A stretch of DNA of 33,810 nt from an uncultured Oscillospiraceae bacterium (GCA_910579175.1 CAJTTB010000026.1:1-33810); one strand, 5' to 3'; shown: positions 23,624 through 32,370, numbered from the stretch's first letter. Notes: generated from the sequence alone by a model not told the origin. Program-made: numbers and translations.

Positions 23624-24464
23624 TTTTAAAACCTTATTTCGTTTGTATTTTATTTATGCAAAGATGGATTTGCTTTGGTTTTTGCGTGATTTGCGTTATT
23701 GTTTGTTATTTATTGTGGGCGATGTAGTGAGTAATCTTGCTTCAGTAACAGGAGTATTTTTACTGGCAATGAGATTTGAAGGATTTGGAGAAATGAATCA
23801 GGCTCAATTGTTATTTATGTTGGGCTATGGCAGTTTAGTAAATGGCATTTACGGTTTGTTTTTTGCCAATAGCAATACAGGAATGATTAGTAGAATTATT
23901 GGAAGAGGACAACTCGATCATTACATGATACAACCAACACCATTTTGGATACAGATGATTACTGAAGGAGTTGCCCCCTTTACAGGGAGTGGTGTATTGA
24001 TAATGGGGATAGCCTTGACAAGTTATGCAGTGGTAAAATTAGAATTGGTGATATCTGTTTGGTGGATATGCAAGTTGATAATCAGTGTAATTTGTTCTGC
24101 GATCGTGATAGTATCTTGTATTTATATCGTATCTTATCTGGCATTTTATGCACCGTCTGCCGCGGAAGAAATTAGTATGGTGGTTCAAGATATGTTTTTT
24201 TCCTTGAGGAGTTATCCGTTGGGAGGTATTTCTATTTTTTTGCAGAGTTTATTTTGTACTGCCATTCCAATTGGAATTGTAGCATGGTTTCCCAGCATGA
24301 TATTGTTGGAAAAACAAATTGCTTTTACAAAAATAAATGGTCTATTTATATTATGGATGGTGACAGCTATTTTTTTGACAACAGCCGTTTCATTGTTTTG
24401 CAAGGGACTGAAGCATTATCGAAAGAATGGCTCTCCTCGGTATTCCTCCTTCGGTCGTCATTAA
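23613..24464 (+). CDS. Second ABC-2 type transporter permease (COG3694-like)
   Basis: This 283-aa protein has about six transmembrane helices. The N-terminal FRLYFIYAKMDLLWFLRDLRYC amphipathic start, the MLGYGSLVNGIYGLFF loop and GRGQLDHYMIQPTPFW near residue 100 are typical of the second subunit in this exporter type. It pairs with the preceding permease, which it overlaps by 11 nt, and with the ATPase that follows after 24 nt. The start is TTG at 23613, with AAAGGA 9 nt upstream; GTG at 23616 is equally possible. Substrate unknown. Confidence 0.8.
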   Translation: MVDNFKTLFRLYFIYAKMDLLWFLRDLRYCLLFIVGDVVSNLASVTGVFLLAMRFEGFGEMNQAQLLFMLGYGSLVNGIYGLFFANSNTGMISRIIGRGQLDHYMIQPTPFWIQMITEGVAPFTGSGVLIMGIALTSYAVVKLELVISVWWICKLIISVICSAIVIVSCIYIVSYLAFYAPSAAEEISMVVQDMFFSLRSYPLGGISIFLQSLFCTAIPIGIVAWFPSMILLEKQIAFTKINGLFILWMVTAIFLTTAVSLFCKGLKHYRKNGSPRYSSFGRH

Positions 24465-24488
24465 TATGAGAAAGGATTAATAAAGAAG

Positions 24489-25493
24489 ATGAAAGATAAA
24501 ATTGCATTACAACTCAGCCATGTTACAAAAATCTATACACAATGGCAGAGAAGTGGAAAGATAAAGGATGTTATAAAAAATTTATTTGCCCCAGAAAAGC
24601 GAGAATTGGTAGCACTAGATGATTTGTCATTGACCATTCATCAAGGTGAATTTGTAGCTTATGCGGGGGCGAATGGAGCGGGTAAAAGTACTACGATTAA
24701 GATATTATCAGGTATTTTACAGCCGTCTCAAGGGCAGGTGTTTGTATTGGGCATGAATCCAGCAAAACAGCGAATCGAATTGATGAAGCGCATTGGCGTT
24801 TTGTTTGGTCAGAGAACAGAGCTTTGGTGGGATCATCCAGTGATTTCCAGCTATGAATGGAAAAAAGCGGTTTGGAACATTTCAGATGAAATTTATGAAA
24901 AGACATTAAAAGAAGTGGTAGAGCTGTTGGACTTGTCTGATATTTTGCATACCTTTTCCAGAGAACTGAGTTTGGGACAGCGCATGCGTGCAGATTTGGG
25001 AATGATGCTTTTACATCGTCCAGAACTGATTTTTTTAGATGAACCAACATTGGGGTTGGACGTATTGGGAAAACGACAGATGATAGCCTTTTTAAAACGA
25101 ATTCATCAGGAAAATAAAACAACCATTGTGGTAACTAGCCATGATATGGACGATTTAGAAGAAATGGCAGAACGAATGATATTGCTTTCCAAGGGAAAAA
25201 TTGCCTTTGATGGAGATTTTTATAAACTTCGTGAGGTACAGGGAGCTTGCTCTAGAATTCAGATTACAGTTTCAGGAAAAGCTCCTGTGATGGAGGATAT
25301 GAATTGTATTTCTTCCGAAAAAAATGTGTATGAATATGAATTTGATACGCAAAAGATGAATATGGCACAGGTATTGGCATTGTTATCTAAGCAACCGGAT
25401 ATTCGCGATATTGAAATTAAAAAGGCGCCAATTGAAGAAGTGATTGCAAATCTTTATTTAAGTTGGAAGCGAGAATCTATCAATAATCAGTAA
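24489..25493 (+). CDS. ABC transporter ATP-binding protein (COG4586-like)
   Basis: This 334-aa ATPase has Walker A GANGAGKST at 60-68, a Q-loop glutamine near 108, the signature LSLGQ at 160-164, Walker B IFLDEPT at 181-187, a D-loop and the switch histidine H218 in TSHDMDD. All catalytic elements are intact. An N-terminal extension (about 15-40, SGKIKDVIKNLFAPEKRE) and a C-terminal domain (about 240-334) are typical of COG4586 ATPases. It powers the two ABC-2 permeases encoded upstream. A GT2 glycosyltransferase gene follows after 56 nt and may be part of the same operon. Confidence 0.9.
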   Translation: MKDKIALQLSHVTKIYTQWQRSGKIKDVIKNLFAPEKRELVALDDLSLTIHQGEFVAYAGANGAGKSTTIKILSGILQPSQGQVFVLGMNPAKQRIELMKRIGVLFGQRTELWWDHPVISSYEWKKAVWNISDEIYEKTLKEVVELLDLSDILHTFSRELSLGQRMRADLGMMLLHRPELIFLDEPTLGLDVLGKRQMIAFLKRIHQENKTTIVVTSHDMDDLEEMAERMILLSKGKIAFDGDFYKLREVQGACSRIQITVSGKAPVMEDMNCISSEKNVYEYEFDTQKMNMAQVLALLSKQPDIRDIEIKKAPIEEVIANLYLSWKRESINNQ

Positions 25494-25549
25494 GATAATT
25501 GTGTTTGCTGCATAAACTGTAGTAATAATGATGGAAAGGCAGGAAATAT

Positions 25550-26641
25550 ATGATTACGATTAGTTTATGTATGATTGTAAAAAATGAAGAGCAAACACTC
25601 GCGCGTTGTTTGGATTCTGTATTGGGAGTTGCGGACGAAATAATTATTGTAGATACTGGTTCGACTGATCGGACAAAGGAAATTGCAATGCGGTATACAG
25701 AGCGGGTTTACGATTTTACTTGGATAGATGATTTTTCTGCTGCCCGCAATGAAGCGTTTTCAAGAGCAACAAAAGATTATTGTTTATGGTTGGACGCAGA
25801 TGATGTCTTATTAAAAGAAGATAAACAGCAATTTTTGCAGTTAAAGCAAATGCTTTCTCCAGAAATTAATACTGTTATGATGCGTTACCATATTGCATTT
25901 GATGCAGATGGAAAGCCGACATTTTCTTATTACCGAGAGCGTCTGATAAGAAATCGACCAGAATTTCGTTGGCAGGGAGCTGTACATGAAGCAATTGTTT
26001 ATGCACAACCAGTGGTTTATTCTGATATTGCAGTGACCCATCAAAAAGTTCGCGTTACAAATCCAAGACGCAATCTTGAGATTTATCAGAAACTAATAGA
26101 GAAAGGTGAAGTGTTGCAGGCAAGGCAGAAATTTTATTATGCAAGGGAATGGTTTGACCTAAAAGAATATCAACAGGCAGCAGATGCCTTTGAGGTATTT
26201 TTAGAGGACGAAACCGGTTGGATAGAAAATCGAATCGAGGCTTGTCGGCAATTGGCAGTTTGTTATCGACAATTGGGGCAAAATCAAAATGGTATTCAAG
26301 CACTTTTAAAGACATTGTCTTTTGACATTCCACGTGCTGAAGTTTGTTGTGATATTGCACAGTATTTTTTAGAACAAAGAAATTATCAAACGGCAATTTA
26401 TTGGTATGAAACTGCTTTAAAATGTCCAAGAAAAGACAAAGATGGCGGATTTGTAAATTTGGAATGTTATGGATATTTGCCATTGATTCAGTTATGTGTT
26501 TGTTATGATCGATTGGGTGCGTATCAAAAGGCTTTTGAATATAATGAAGCGGCTGGAAAGATTCAACCAAATTCTTCACAATATCAGTATAATCGAACTT
26601 ATTTTGAGCAGAAACATGGTTTGTCTTTACAAGCAAATTAG
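25550..26641 (+). CDS. GT2 glycosyltransferase with TPR repeats (SunS-like architecture)
   Basis: This 363-aa protein has an N-terminal GT2 domain (about 1-175) with SLCMIVKNEEQTLARCLDSV, VDTGSTD at 34-40, DDFSAARNEAF near 60-70 and the metal-binding WLDADD at 80-85. Helical repeats of TPR type follow (about 185-355; AREWFDLKEYQQAADAF, YFLEQRNYQTAIYWYETAL). The same layout occurs in SunS, the S-glycosyltransferase of the glycocin sublancin, but most members of this large clostridial family have no known acceptor. AAAGG sits about 12 nt before the ATG. It is 56 nt downstream of the ABC ATPase on the same strand. A function in glycosylating an exported product is speculative. Confidence 0.85.
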   Translation: MITISLCMIVKNEEQTLARCLDSVLGVADEIIIVDTGSTDRTKEIAMRYTERVYDFTWIDDFSAARNEAFSRATKDYCLWLDADDVLLKEDKQQFLQLKQMLSPEINTVMMRYHIAFDADGKPTFSYYRERLIRNRPEFRWQGAVHEAIVYAQPVVYSDIAVTHQKVRVTNPRRNLEIYQKLIEKGEVLQARQKFYYAREWFDLKEYQQAADAFEVFLEDETGWIENRIEACRQLAVCYRQLGQNQNGIQALLKTLSFDIPRAEVCCDIAQYFLEQRNYQTAIYWYETALKCPRKDKDGGFVNLECYGYLPLIQLCVCYDRLGAYQKAFEYNEAAGKIQPNSSQYQYNRTYFEQKHGLSLQAN

Positions 26642-26644
26642 TGT

Positions 26645-26673
26645 TTGACATCGATTGGAAAAAATTTTATAAT
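26645..26673 (+). promoter_or_regulatory. Perfect consensus promoter for the acetyltransferase
   Basis: TTGACA (26645-26650), exactly 17 nt, then TATAAT (26668-26673): a full-consensus vegetative promoter 3 nt past the previous stop codon. It rules out the GTG at 26641 as the start of the next gene. Confidence 0.85.
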
Positions 26674-26706
26674 ATAAAAAAGAATATGTACAGTGAGGAA
26701 AACCCA

Positions 26707-27150
26707 ATGGTAGAAGTTCAAAAAGCCCATAGGCAAGATGTAGATGTAGTAACACAATTGGCATTACAGCTTTGGAGTCACCACAACCAAGAGGATTTAA
26801 AACAGGAAATGGAAGAATATATTGTCGGTGAAAATTCAGCGGTATTTTTGGCAATGTATGATAAAAAACCAGTTGGGTTTGCCCAGTGGCAGAAACGTGT
26901 AGATTATGTCGAGGGCACCCAAACCAGTCCTGTCGGATATTTAGAGGGCATTTTTGTGTTACCAGAATATCGCCGTAAAAGGATTGCTCAAAAATTGGTA
27001 TCTACTTGTGAAGCATGGACGCTGCAACAGGGATGTTGTGAATTTGCTAGCGACTGCCCAATAACAAATGAACAGAGCTTTCAATTTCATATGAGTTGTG
27101 GATTCCAAGAAGCAAATCGCATAATTTGTTTTTACAAGAAATTAAAATAA
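26707..27150 (+). CDS. GNAT acetyltransferase, aminoglycoside 6'-N-acetyltransferase-like
   Basis: This 147-aa single-domain GNAT protein has an acetyl-CoA-binding segment LEGIFVLPEYRRKRIAQKLV near residues 78-97, in which the usual Q/R-x-x-G-x-G/A reads R-R-K-R-I-A. With ALQLWSHHN near the N-terminus and SDCPITNEQSFQFHMSCGF near the end, it resembles the AAC(6')-I group, which acetylates aminoglycosides with acetyl-CoA. Many chromosomal relatives have other, unknown substrates, so resistance is not shown. The start is ATG at 26707 with GAGG at 26694-26697, because an upstream frame extension crosses the promoter. It is a single-gene unit with its own promoter and terminator. Confidence 0.8.
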   Translation: MVEVQKAHRQDVDVVTQLALQLWSHHNQEDLKQEMEEYIVGENSAVFLAMYDKKPVGFAQWQKRVDYVEGTQTSPVGYLEGIFVLPEYRRKRIAQKLVSTCEAWTLQQGCCEFASDCPITNEQSFQFHMSCGFQEANRIICFYKKLK

Positions 27151-27183
27151 GAGTTGTTGTGACTACAATAACTCTTATTTTTA
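27149..27183 (+). terminator. Terminator overlapping the acetyltransferase stop codon
   Basis: AAGAGTTGTTGT (27149-27160) pairs with ACAATAACTCTT (27165-27176), 12 bp with one G-T pair and a 4-nt loop. A T-rich tract follows. Confidence 0.8.
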
Positions 27184-27227
27184 TCATAAATTAGTCATAT
27201 GAATCCTCTTTAAAATCAGTATTTTTA

Positions 27228-27256
27228 TAGACAGATGGTTGATTTATAGTTATAAT
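27228..27256 (+). promoter_or_regulatory. Promoter of the fucosidase gene
   Basis: TAGACA (27228-27233), a 17-nt spacer and a perfect TATAAT (27251-27256). Confidence 0.65.
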
Positions 27257-27304
27257 AAAGATATCCAATAAAGTGGAAATATTGTTTCAAATGAATCATT
27301 TTAG

Positions 27305-28630
27305 ATGAAGAAAGTAAGTGTATTTATGTTTGAAGAAAAAGACAATTGTAAAAAGGTAGATTGGTTTGTAAATGACCGATTTGGTATGTTTATTCATTGG
27401 GGGCTTTATGCCATTCCAGCAAGGGGAGAATGGGTTAGAAGTTTTGAGGAAATTTCCAATGAAGCCTATCAACCTTATTTTGACGAGTTTAATCCAGTAG
27501 ATTACAATCCAAAAGAATGGGCAAAGGCTGCTAAAAATGCCGGTATGCGTTATGCGGTTATGACAGCCAAACACCATGATGGTTTTTGTTTGTTTGACAG
27601 CCAATTGACAGATTATAAATCTACGAATACACTCTGTAAAAGGGATTTGATTCGTGAATATTTAGAGGCATTTCGTGCAGAGGGAATCAAAGTAGGGTTA
27701 TATTATTCTCTGTTGGATTGGCATCATCCAGATTATCCTCATTATGGGGACCGTCAACATCCAATGAGAAATCGCAAGGAGTATCAAAATGTCAAACATG
27801 ATTTTGATAATTATCTGACATATATGCATGGACAGGTAGAAGAACTCTGTAAAAATTATGGAAAAATTGACCTATTTTGGTTTGACTTTTCTTATGATGA
27901 CTTGACTGGAGAAGCTTGGAAAGCAACAGAGTTGGTGCGCATGATACGCAAGTATCAACCTCATGTTTTGATGGATAATCGCTTAGAGGTAAGTGGTGAG
28001 GGTTTTGGATCGCTGATGACTGCAAATCCAACCGAATTTTCAGGCGATTTTGTCAGTCCAGAACAGATCATACCTCCTGAGGGAATTTTAGATGAAGCTG
28101 GAAATCCAGTGGTGTGGGAATCCTGTGTTACCATGAATAATCATTGGGGTTATTGTGCAACCGATCACAATTTTAAATCTGCTGAGATGATAATCAAAAA
28201 GTTAATAGAATGCGTCAGTAAGAATGGAAATTTATTGGTAAATGTCGGACCAGATGCAAAGGGAACTATTCCAGCGGAATCATTGCAGATTTTAGAAGAT
28301 ATTGGCAAATGGATGAAGGGAAATCATCAGAGTATTTATGGTTGTAAAGCCTCAGAAATTGCAAAACCAGATGAGGGAAGAATTACCCAAAAGGGTAATA
28401 AAATTTATTATCATGTGATGGAAAGTGTAATAGGCTATGTTCCATTAAGGGGAATTTGTAAAGAGCAGATAAAACAAATTCGATTATTGGAGACTGGTGC
28501 AGAACTAAAAATAGAACAAAATTGGATTACGAATAATTATCCAGATACCGTATTTGTCAGTTTGGGAGAAAATCCCGCGTTGCCTAACTCAATTGATACA
28601 GTTATTGAAGTACAATTAAAAGAAAAATAA
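27305..28630 (+). CDS. Alpha-L-fucosidase, glycoside hydrolase family 29
   Basis: This 441-aa retaining exo-fucosidase shows GH29 motifs: NDRFGMFIHWGLYAIPARGEW near residues 20-40, TAKHHDGFCLFDS near 88-100, and FWFDFSYDD near 191-200, in which D194 is the likely nucleophile. GNLLVNVGPDAKGTIP near 314 closes the catalytic barrel; the C-terminal part is a short beta-domain. No signal peptide is visible, so the enzyme should act inside the cell on imported fuco-oligosaccharides, such as those from host glycans (inference). The start is uncertain: ATG at 27305 lacks a ribosome site, and ATG at 27326 (MFEEKDNC) has only a weak GAAAG upstream. It has its own promoter; no transporter or fucose pathway gene is nearby. 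Confidence 0.9.
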   Translation: MKKVSVFMFEEKDNCKKVDWFVNDRFGMFIHWGLYAIPARGEWVRSFEEISNEAYQPYFDEFNPVDYNPKEWAKAAKNAGMRYAVMTAKHHDGFCLFDSQLTDYKSTNTLCKRDLIREYLEAFRAEGIKVGLYYSLLDWHHPDYPHYGDRQHPMRNRKEYQNVKHDFDNYLTYMHGQVEELCKNYGKIDLFWFDFSYDDLTGEAWKATELVRMIRKYQPHVLMDNRLEVSGEGFGSLMTANPTEFSGDFVSPEQIIPPEGILDEAGNPVVWESCVTMNNHWGYCATDHNFKSAEMIIKKLIECVSKNGNLLVNVGPDAKGTIPAESLQILEDIGKWMKGNHQSIYGCKASEIAKPDEGRITQKGNKIYYHVMESVIGYVPLRGICKEQIKQIRLLETGAELKIEQNWITNNYPDTVFVSLGENPALPNSIDTVIEVQLKEK

Positions 28631-28904
28631 CATCGGTCTAGAAAGTGCCTACAAGCACAAGAAAAAAGAAATATTTTTTATTATTCTGCAAATCGCCAAC
28701 AAGATTGGCTGCTTCATAATAAAAAAGTTGTTCGGTTGTAAATTTGAAACGGTTGATCAATCAACACGATGGAAAGCCTATTTTGCTTTATGGAGCGTTT
28801 ATTTCTCTGAGATAGTAAAAAGGGTGCTTGACTATTCCAAACTCTATGGTAAAATAAAAGAAAGAAAACGATATGTTTTGATTCTATCGTGCATGATTAT
28901 ATAG
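28620..28904 (+). pseudogene. Start-less open frame, possible gene fragment
   Basis: Between the fucosidase and cheV one frame is open for 94 codons to a TAG at 28902-28904. It has no ATG near its beginning and a stop (28617-28619) just upstream. The translation looks protein-like, with alternating basic and aromatic residues (IFFIILQIANKIGCFIIKK; STRWKAYFALWSVYFSEIV; YSKLYGKIKERKRY). It may be the 3' remnant of a lost gene. In-frame TTG at 28728 has no ribosome site. Family not recognised. Confidence 0.35.
28828..28855 (+). promoter_or_regulatory. Probable promoter of cheV
   Basis: TTGACT (28828-28833), a 16-nt spacer and TAAAAT (28850-28855) preceded by TGG (extended -10). No sigma-D type flagellar promoter was seen. 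Confidence 0.5.
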
Positions 28905-28929
28905 TTGGATATAGGGGGATAAAGTGGTT

Positions 28930-29853
28930 ATGAGTAATATTAATCAAACAGAAATTTTACTGGAATCTGGCACAAATGAGCTGGAGATTATGGAGTTTAC
29001 CATCAATGGAGAAATTTTTGGAATCAATGTTGCCAAAGTTCGTGAAATTATGATGTATGCTCCTGTAAAGGAAATGCAGAATGCACATCCAATGGTAGAG
29101 GGTATCTTCAAACCTAGAGGAGATGTCATTACAGTAATTGATTTGGCAAAGTATTTGGGTTTGCCACCAAGTAACAATTCTGCTCGTGATATTTTTATTA
29201 TTACGAATTTTAATGGAATTGATTGTGCGTTTCATGTACATACAGTGGTTGGAATTGACCGTATTTCATGGAGAAAGATACAAAAGCCAGATCGTATCAT
29301 TTATGGAAATAGTGCTGGTGTTGCAACTGGAATTGCAGAATATGAGGATCGTCTGATTACAATTTTAGACTTTGAAAAGATCGTGTCTGAAATTTGCCCT
29401 GAAACAGGAATTCAATTACAGGATATTGAAACAGTAGAAGCCTGTTCTTCTCGTTCAGATAAAATTATTTTGGTTGTAGAAGATTCTAGCTTGTTATCTC
29501 GCATGATTATTGAATGTTTACATAAGTCAGGGTATACACGTACTGTTAAGACAGATAATGGTCAAGAGGCATGGGATTTTCTAACAGAAATCTTAGATAG
29601 CGGAGACCCAGTGGAAGAACACATTAATCTAATTATAACAGATATTGAAATGCCACAGATGGACGGACATAGATTGACAAAGTTAGTCAAAGAAAATCCA
29701 CAATTAAAAGTATTACCAGTGATCTTGTTCTCCTCCTTAATCAATGAAGAAATGAAAATCAAAGGTGAACAATTGGGAGCGGATGAGCAGATTACAAAAC
29801 CCGAAATTGCAAGGTTGGTTTCTACCATTGATCACTTATTAAATTTAAAATAA
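28930..29853 (+). CDS. cheV: Chemotaxis coupling protein CheV
   Basis: This protein of about 307 aa has an N-terminal CheW-like domain (about 15-155; ILLESGTNELEIMEF, VNIAKVREI-type segment, HPMVEGIFKPRGDVITVIDL) and a C-terminal receiver domain (about 178-305) with phospho-acceptor aspartate near 238 in IITDIEMPQMDGH, an acidic VVEDSS pair and a KPE motif (ITKPEIARL). CheV links chemoreceptors to the CheA kinase and adapts the response by being phosphorylated. GTG at 28924 is only a few nt from GGGGGAT, so ATG at 28930 is preferred. A terminator follows, and a chemoreceptor gene lies downstream. Confidence 0.93.
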   Translation: MSNINQTEILLESGTNELEIMEFTINGEIFGINVAKVREIMMYAPVKEMQNAHPMVEGIFKPRGDVITVIDLAKYLGLPPSNNSARDIFIITNFNGIDCAFHVHTVVGIDRISWRKIQKPDRIIYGNSAGVATGIAEYEDRLITILDFEKIVSEICPETGIQLQDIETVEACSSRSDKIILVVEDSSLLSRMIIECLHKSGYTRTVKTDNGQEAWDFLTEILDSGDPVEEHINLIITDIEMPQMDGHRLTKLVKENPQLKVLPVILFSSLINEEMKIKGEQLGADEQITKPEIARLVSTIDHLLNLK

Positions 29854-29885
29854 AAGTGAATATATCAGTAAAAATGAAGATGATG

Positions 29886-29920
29886 AAAAACTGTTACAGA
29901 TGATTCTGTAACAGTTTTTA
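29886..29920 (+). terminator. Terminator after cheV
   Basis: A perfect 15-bp stem, AAAAACTGTTACAGA (29886-29900) with its complement (29905-29919), has a TGAT loop and a T5 tail. The remaining AT-rich gap up to 30159 holds no gene and must contain the receptor's promoter, which was not identified. Confidence 0.85.
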
Positions 29921-30159
29921 TAAGGATATGCTCAAAAATATAATAGGAGTAAGAAACTATTTTTAAGGGAAATAACATGATAATTACAACTGTTTGATAT
30001 AGTGAAAATAGGATAAATATATTTATAAAAATAGAAGTTGTTTAGATATTGATTTTTAGAAAGTATTTCCTTTAGACAATGAATAATTTACAAAACAATA
30101 GAAATTCTGTTAGATATTTTATAAAAACAATAAATAGTGGATAAAAAGGGGAAAAATAA

Positions 30160-32370
30160 ATGAAAAATATGAAACTAGCTACTAAAATTGCATTGATTTT
30201 ATGTTCTATTCTAGTAGTAATCTTTACAATTTTTATCAGTATAACAGTGATACAGTCCTGTTCTCAAATTGTAAAAGCAACAGTAGGTGAAATGGAAGCA
30301 ATTGCACAGTCTAATGGGGAAACGATTCAGAAAATGTTTGAGAGCGTTGAAGTAACAGTCAATGATTTAAGTGATTACTTACAAAAATCCTATCAAAAGC
30401 GAATTGATGCAAAAGCGAATGCGGGAGAACAACAAACTGTCTATCGCAGCGGTGTCTATCCCAATTTAGATTTGACTCATGAAGCTGCATTGACAGAGGA
30501 GTTTCTCCATCAAACTGTCATCAATGCAGTAGTCAACAACGAAAATATTGTTACAGCAGGTGTATTTTTTGAGCCATATGCCTTTGATAAAAATCAGGAA
30601 ATTTATGGTTTTTATGCAATGAATAACAGTGGTTCCGTGGATATGGTTGCGATAACGGATTATTCTTTTTATTCCAATCAGCCTTATTATATGGACGCAT
30701 TTGCCGCAGGAAAGATAATCGTAACCAAGCCATCTGTAGATACTGTTACAGGTGTTGAAATGATTTCTATAGCCAGTCCGATTGTGTTTAATGGAAATAA
30801 GATTGGTGTTGTAGTAATTAGTATAGCATTAGAACGATTTTCTACTGTGAAAATGGAAAGGGCAAATTACCCCTCTTTGCGGTTTGCCATTGCGATGGAT
30901 GATGGAACAATTGTATATCACAGTGTGGATAGTAATAAGATAGGTGAAAACCTCTCCACTACTTATCAAAATCCAGAAGATGATCAAAAAGCAATTCAGG
31001 CAATTGATAATGGACAGAAGTTGTCTTTACATTGTATTGATGGAAATGGAGTGGATTCTTATAAGTTCCTCTATCCAGTAAAGGTATTAGGTAGTACATG
31101 GGTGATTGCGAATTCACTTGATTATTATGATATGACAGCTGAAGTAATAAAGGTTTTTATATTGTTGATTGTAATTTCAGTTATCTCTTTAGTCGTTAGT
31201 ATTTTTTCAATTATTATCATACTGAAAAGGATGTTAAATCCGATCAATAAAGTAGTAGAAGCAGCCAAAGACATCTCCCAAGGAAATTTGAGTATTGTAA
31301 TTGATGTGAATAGCCAAGATGAAATAGGTATTTTGGCAAGTACTTTTGGTGAAACTGCAAATTATTTAAAGGGAATGATAGGAGAGATTTCTGGTATTTT
31401 AAATAATATGGCTAACAATAATTTTAATGTTTCAATTCAGTCAGAGTATTTGGGAGATTTTAACCAAATAAAAATATCTTTAACTGATATCATTACAAAT
31501 TTAAATACTGCACTAAGTCATATAAATCTTGCGGCTGACCAGGTAGCTGTGGGATCGGATCAAGTAGCTAGTGGAGCACAAGCACTGTCTCAGGGTGCTA
31601 CACAACAGGCAAGTTCTGTACAGCAACTTGCTGCGACGATTAATGAAATTTCTCAGCAGGTAAAGGACAATGCAAAAAATGCCAATCGGGCAAGCGATAT
31701 GTCAAATATTGTAGCACAAGAAATTGATCAGAGCAATGAGAAAATGAATACAATGACCACTGCAATGACTGAAATTAGTCAGAGTTCTAGTGAAATTGAG
31801 AAAATTATCAAAACGATTGAAGATATTGCATTTCAGACCAATATTTTGGCATTGAATGCCGCAGTAGAGGCAGCAAGAGCTGGAGAGGCTGGAAAAGGAT
31901 TTGCAGTCGTAGCAGATGAAGTGCGCAATCTTGCAAGCAAATCCGCTGAGGCTTCCAAAGATACCGCTATTTTGATTGAAAATTCTATCAAAGCAGTAGA
32001 ACGTGGTACACAGATTGCAAATGAAACAGCGAAAACTTTGATTGATGCAGTGGAGAGTACCAAAAAAGCCACAGTGACAATCAATAAAATTTCTCAGGCA
32101 AGTGAACAGCAGGCATCTGCGATTGAACAAATTACTTTGGGTATTGAACAAATTTCCAGTGTGGTTCAAACCAACTCTGCTACTTCTGAACAAAGCGCAG
32201 CCGCAAGTCAAGAGTTGTCTAGTCAAGCGCAAATGATGAAAAATATTATAGATGGATTCCAATTAAAAAGTGATAATCAAAATTCTTTGCCAAACTACAA
32301 CTTTGAATCTGCTACAAATCATTTGAATCATACTCCTGAGTATCTTTCCTTGTCAGATAAATATGAATGA
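30160..32370 (+). CDS. Methyl-accepting chemotaxis protein with extracellular dCache-like sensor
   Basis: This 736-aa membrane chemoreceptor has transmembrane helix 1 at about 8-30, a large extracellular sensor (about 31-325) with dCache-type features (ENIVTAGVFFEPYAFDKN, DYSFYSNQPYYMDAF, GVEMISIASPIVFNGNKIGVV), helix 2 at about 328-355, a HAMP domain (about 356-410; LNPINKVVEAAKDISQGNL), and a long cytoplasmic coiled-coil signalling domain. The hairpin tip is at about 553-590 (IEDIAFQTNILALNAAVEAA, then RAGEAGKGFAVVADEVRNLA). Glutamine/glutamate pairs along the coil are potential methylation sites. The C-terminus lacks the NWETF-type CheR tether. The ligand is unknown; dCache receptors often bind amino acids. 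AAGGGG precedes the ATG. CheV upstream probably serves this and other receptors. Confidence 0.93.
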   Translation: MKNMKLATKIALILCSILVVIFTIFISITVIQSCSQIVKATVGEMEAIAQSNGETIQKMFESVEVTVNDLSDYLQKSYQKRIDAKANAGEQQTVYRSGVYPNLDLTHEAALTEEFLHQTVINAVVNNENIVTAGVFFEPYAFDKNQEIYGFYAMNNSGSVDMVAITDYSFYSNQPYYMDAFAAGKIIVTKPSVDTVTGVEMISIASPIVFNGNKIGVVVISIALERFSTVKMERANYPSLRFAIAMDDGTIVYHSVDSNKIGENLSTTYQNPEDDQKAIQAIDNGQKLSLHCIDGNGVDSYKFLYPVKVLGSTWVIANSLDYYDMTAEVIKVFILLIVISVISLVVSIFSIIIILKRMLNPINKVVEAAKDISQGNLSIVIDVNSQDEIGILASTFGETANYLKGMIGEISGILNNMANNNFNVSIQSEYLGDFNQIKISLTDIITNLNTALSHINLAADQVAVGSDQVASGAQALSQGATQQASSVQQLAATINEISQQVKDNAKNANRASDMSNIVAQEIDQSNEKMNTMTTAMTEISQSSSEIEKIIKTIEDIAFQTNILALNAAVEAARAGEAGKGFAVVADEVRNLASKSAEASKDTAILIENSIKAVERGTQIANETAKTLIDAVESTKKATVTINKISQASEQQASAIEQITLGIEQISSVVQTNSATSEQSAAASQELSSQAQMMKNIIDGFQLKSDNQNSLPNYNFESATNHLNHTPEYLSLSDKYE

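Noticed and set aside
26055..26651. A 198-codon minus-strand ORF opposite the GT2-TPR gene
   Set aside because: It is antisense to conserved TPR coding sequence, has no recognisable domain and no ribosome site.
26641..26706. GTG-initiated N-terminal extension of the acetyltransferase
   Set aside because: The extension spans a perfect promoter and would precede its transcription start. ATG at 26707 has the ribosome site.
28924..28929. GTG start of cheV 6 nt upstream
   Set aside because: It lies too close to the GGGGGAT ribosome site; ATG at 28930 has better spacing and fits the usual CheV N-terminus.
31702..32262. A 186-codon cysteine-rich minus-strand ORF opposite the chemoreceptor
   Set aside because: It mirrors the repetitive coiled-coil coding of the receptor; the cysteine and phenylalanine runs come from that bias.
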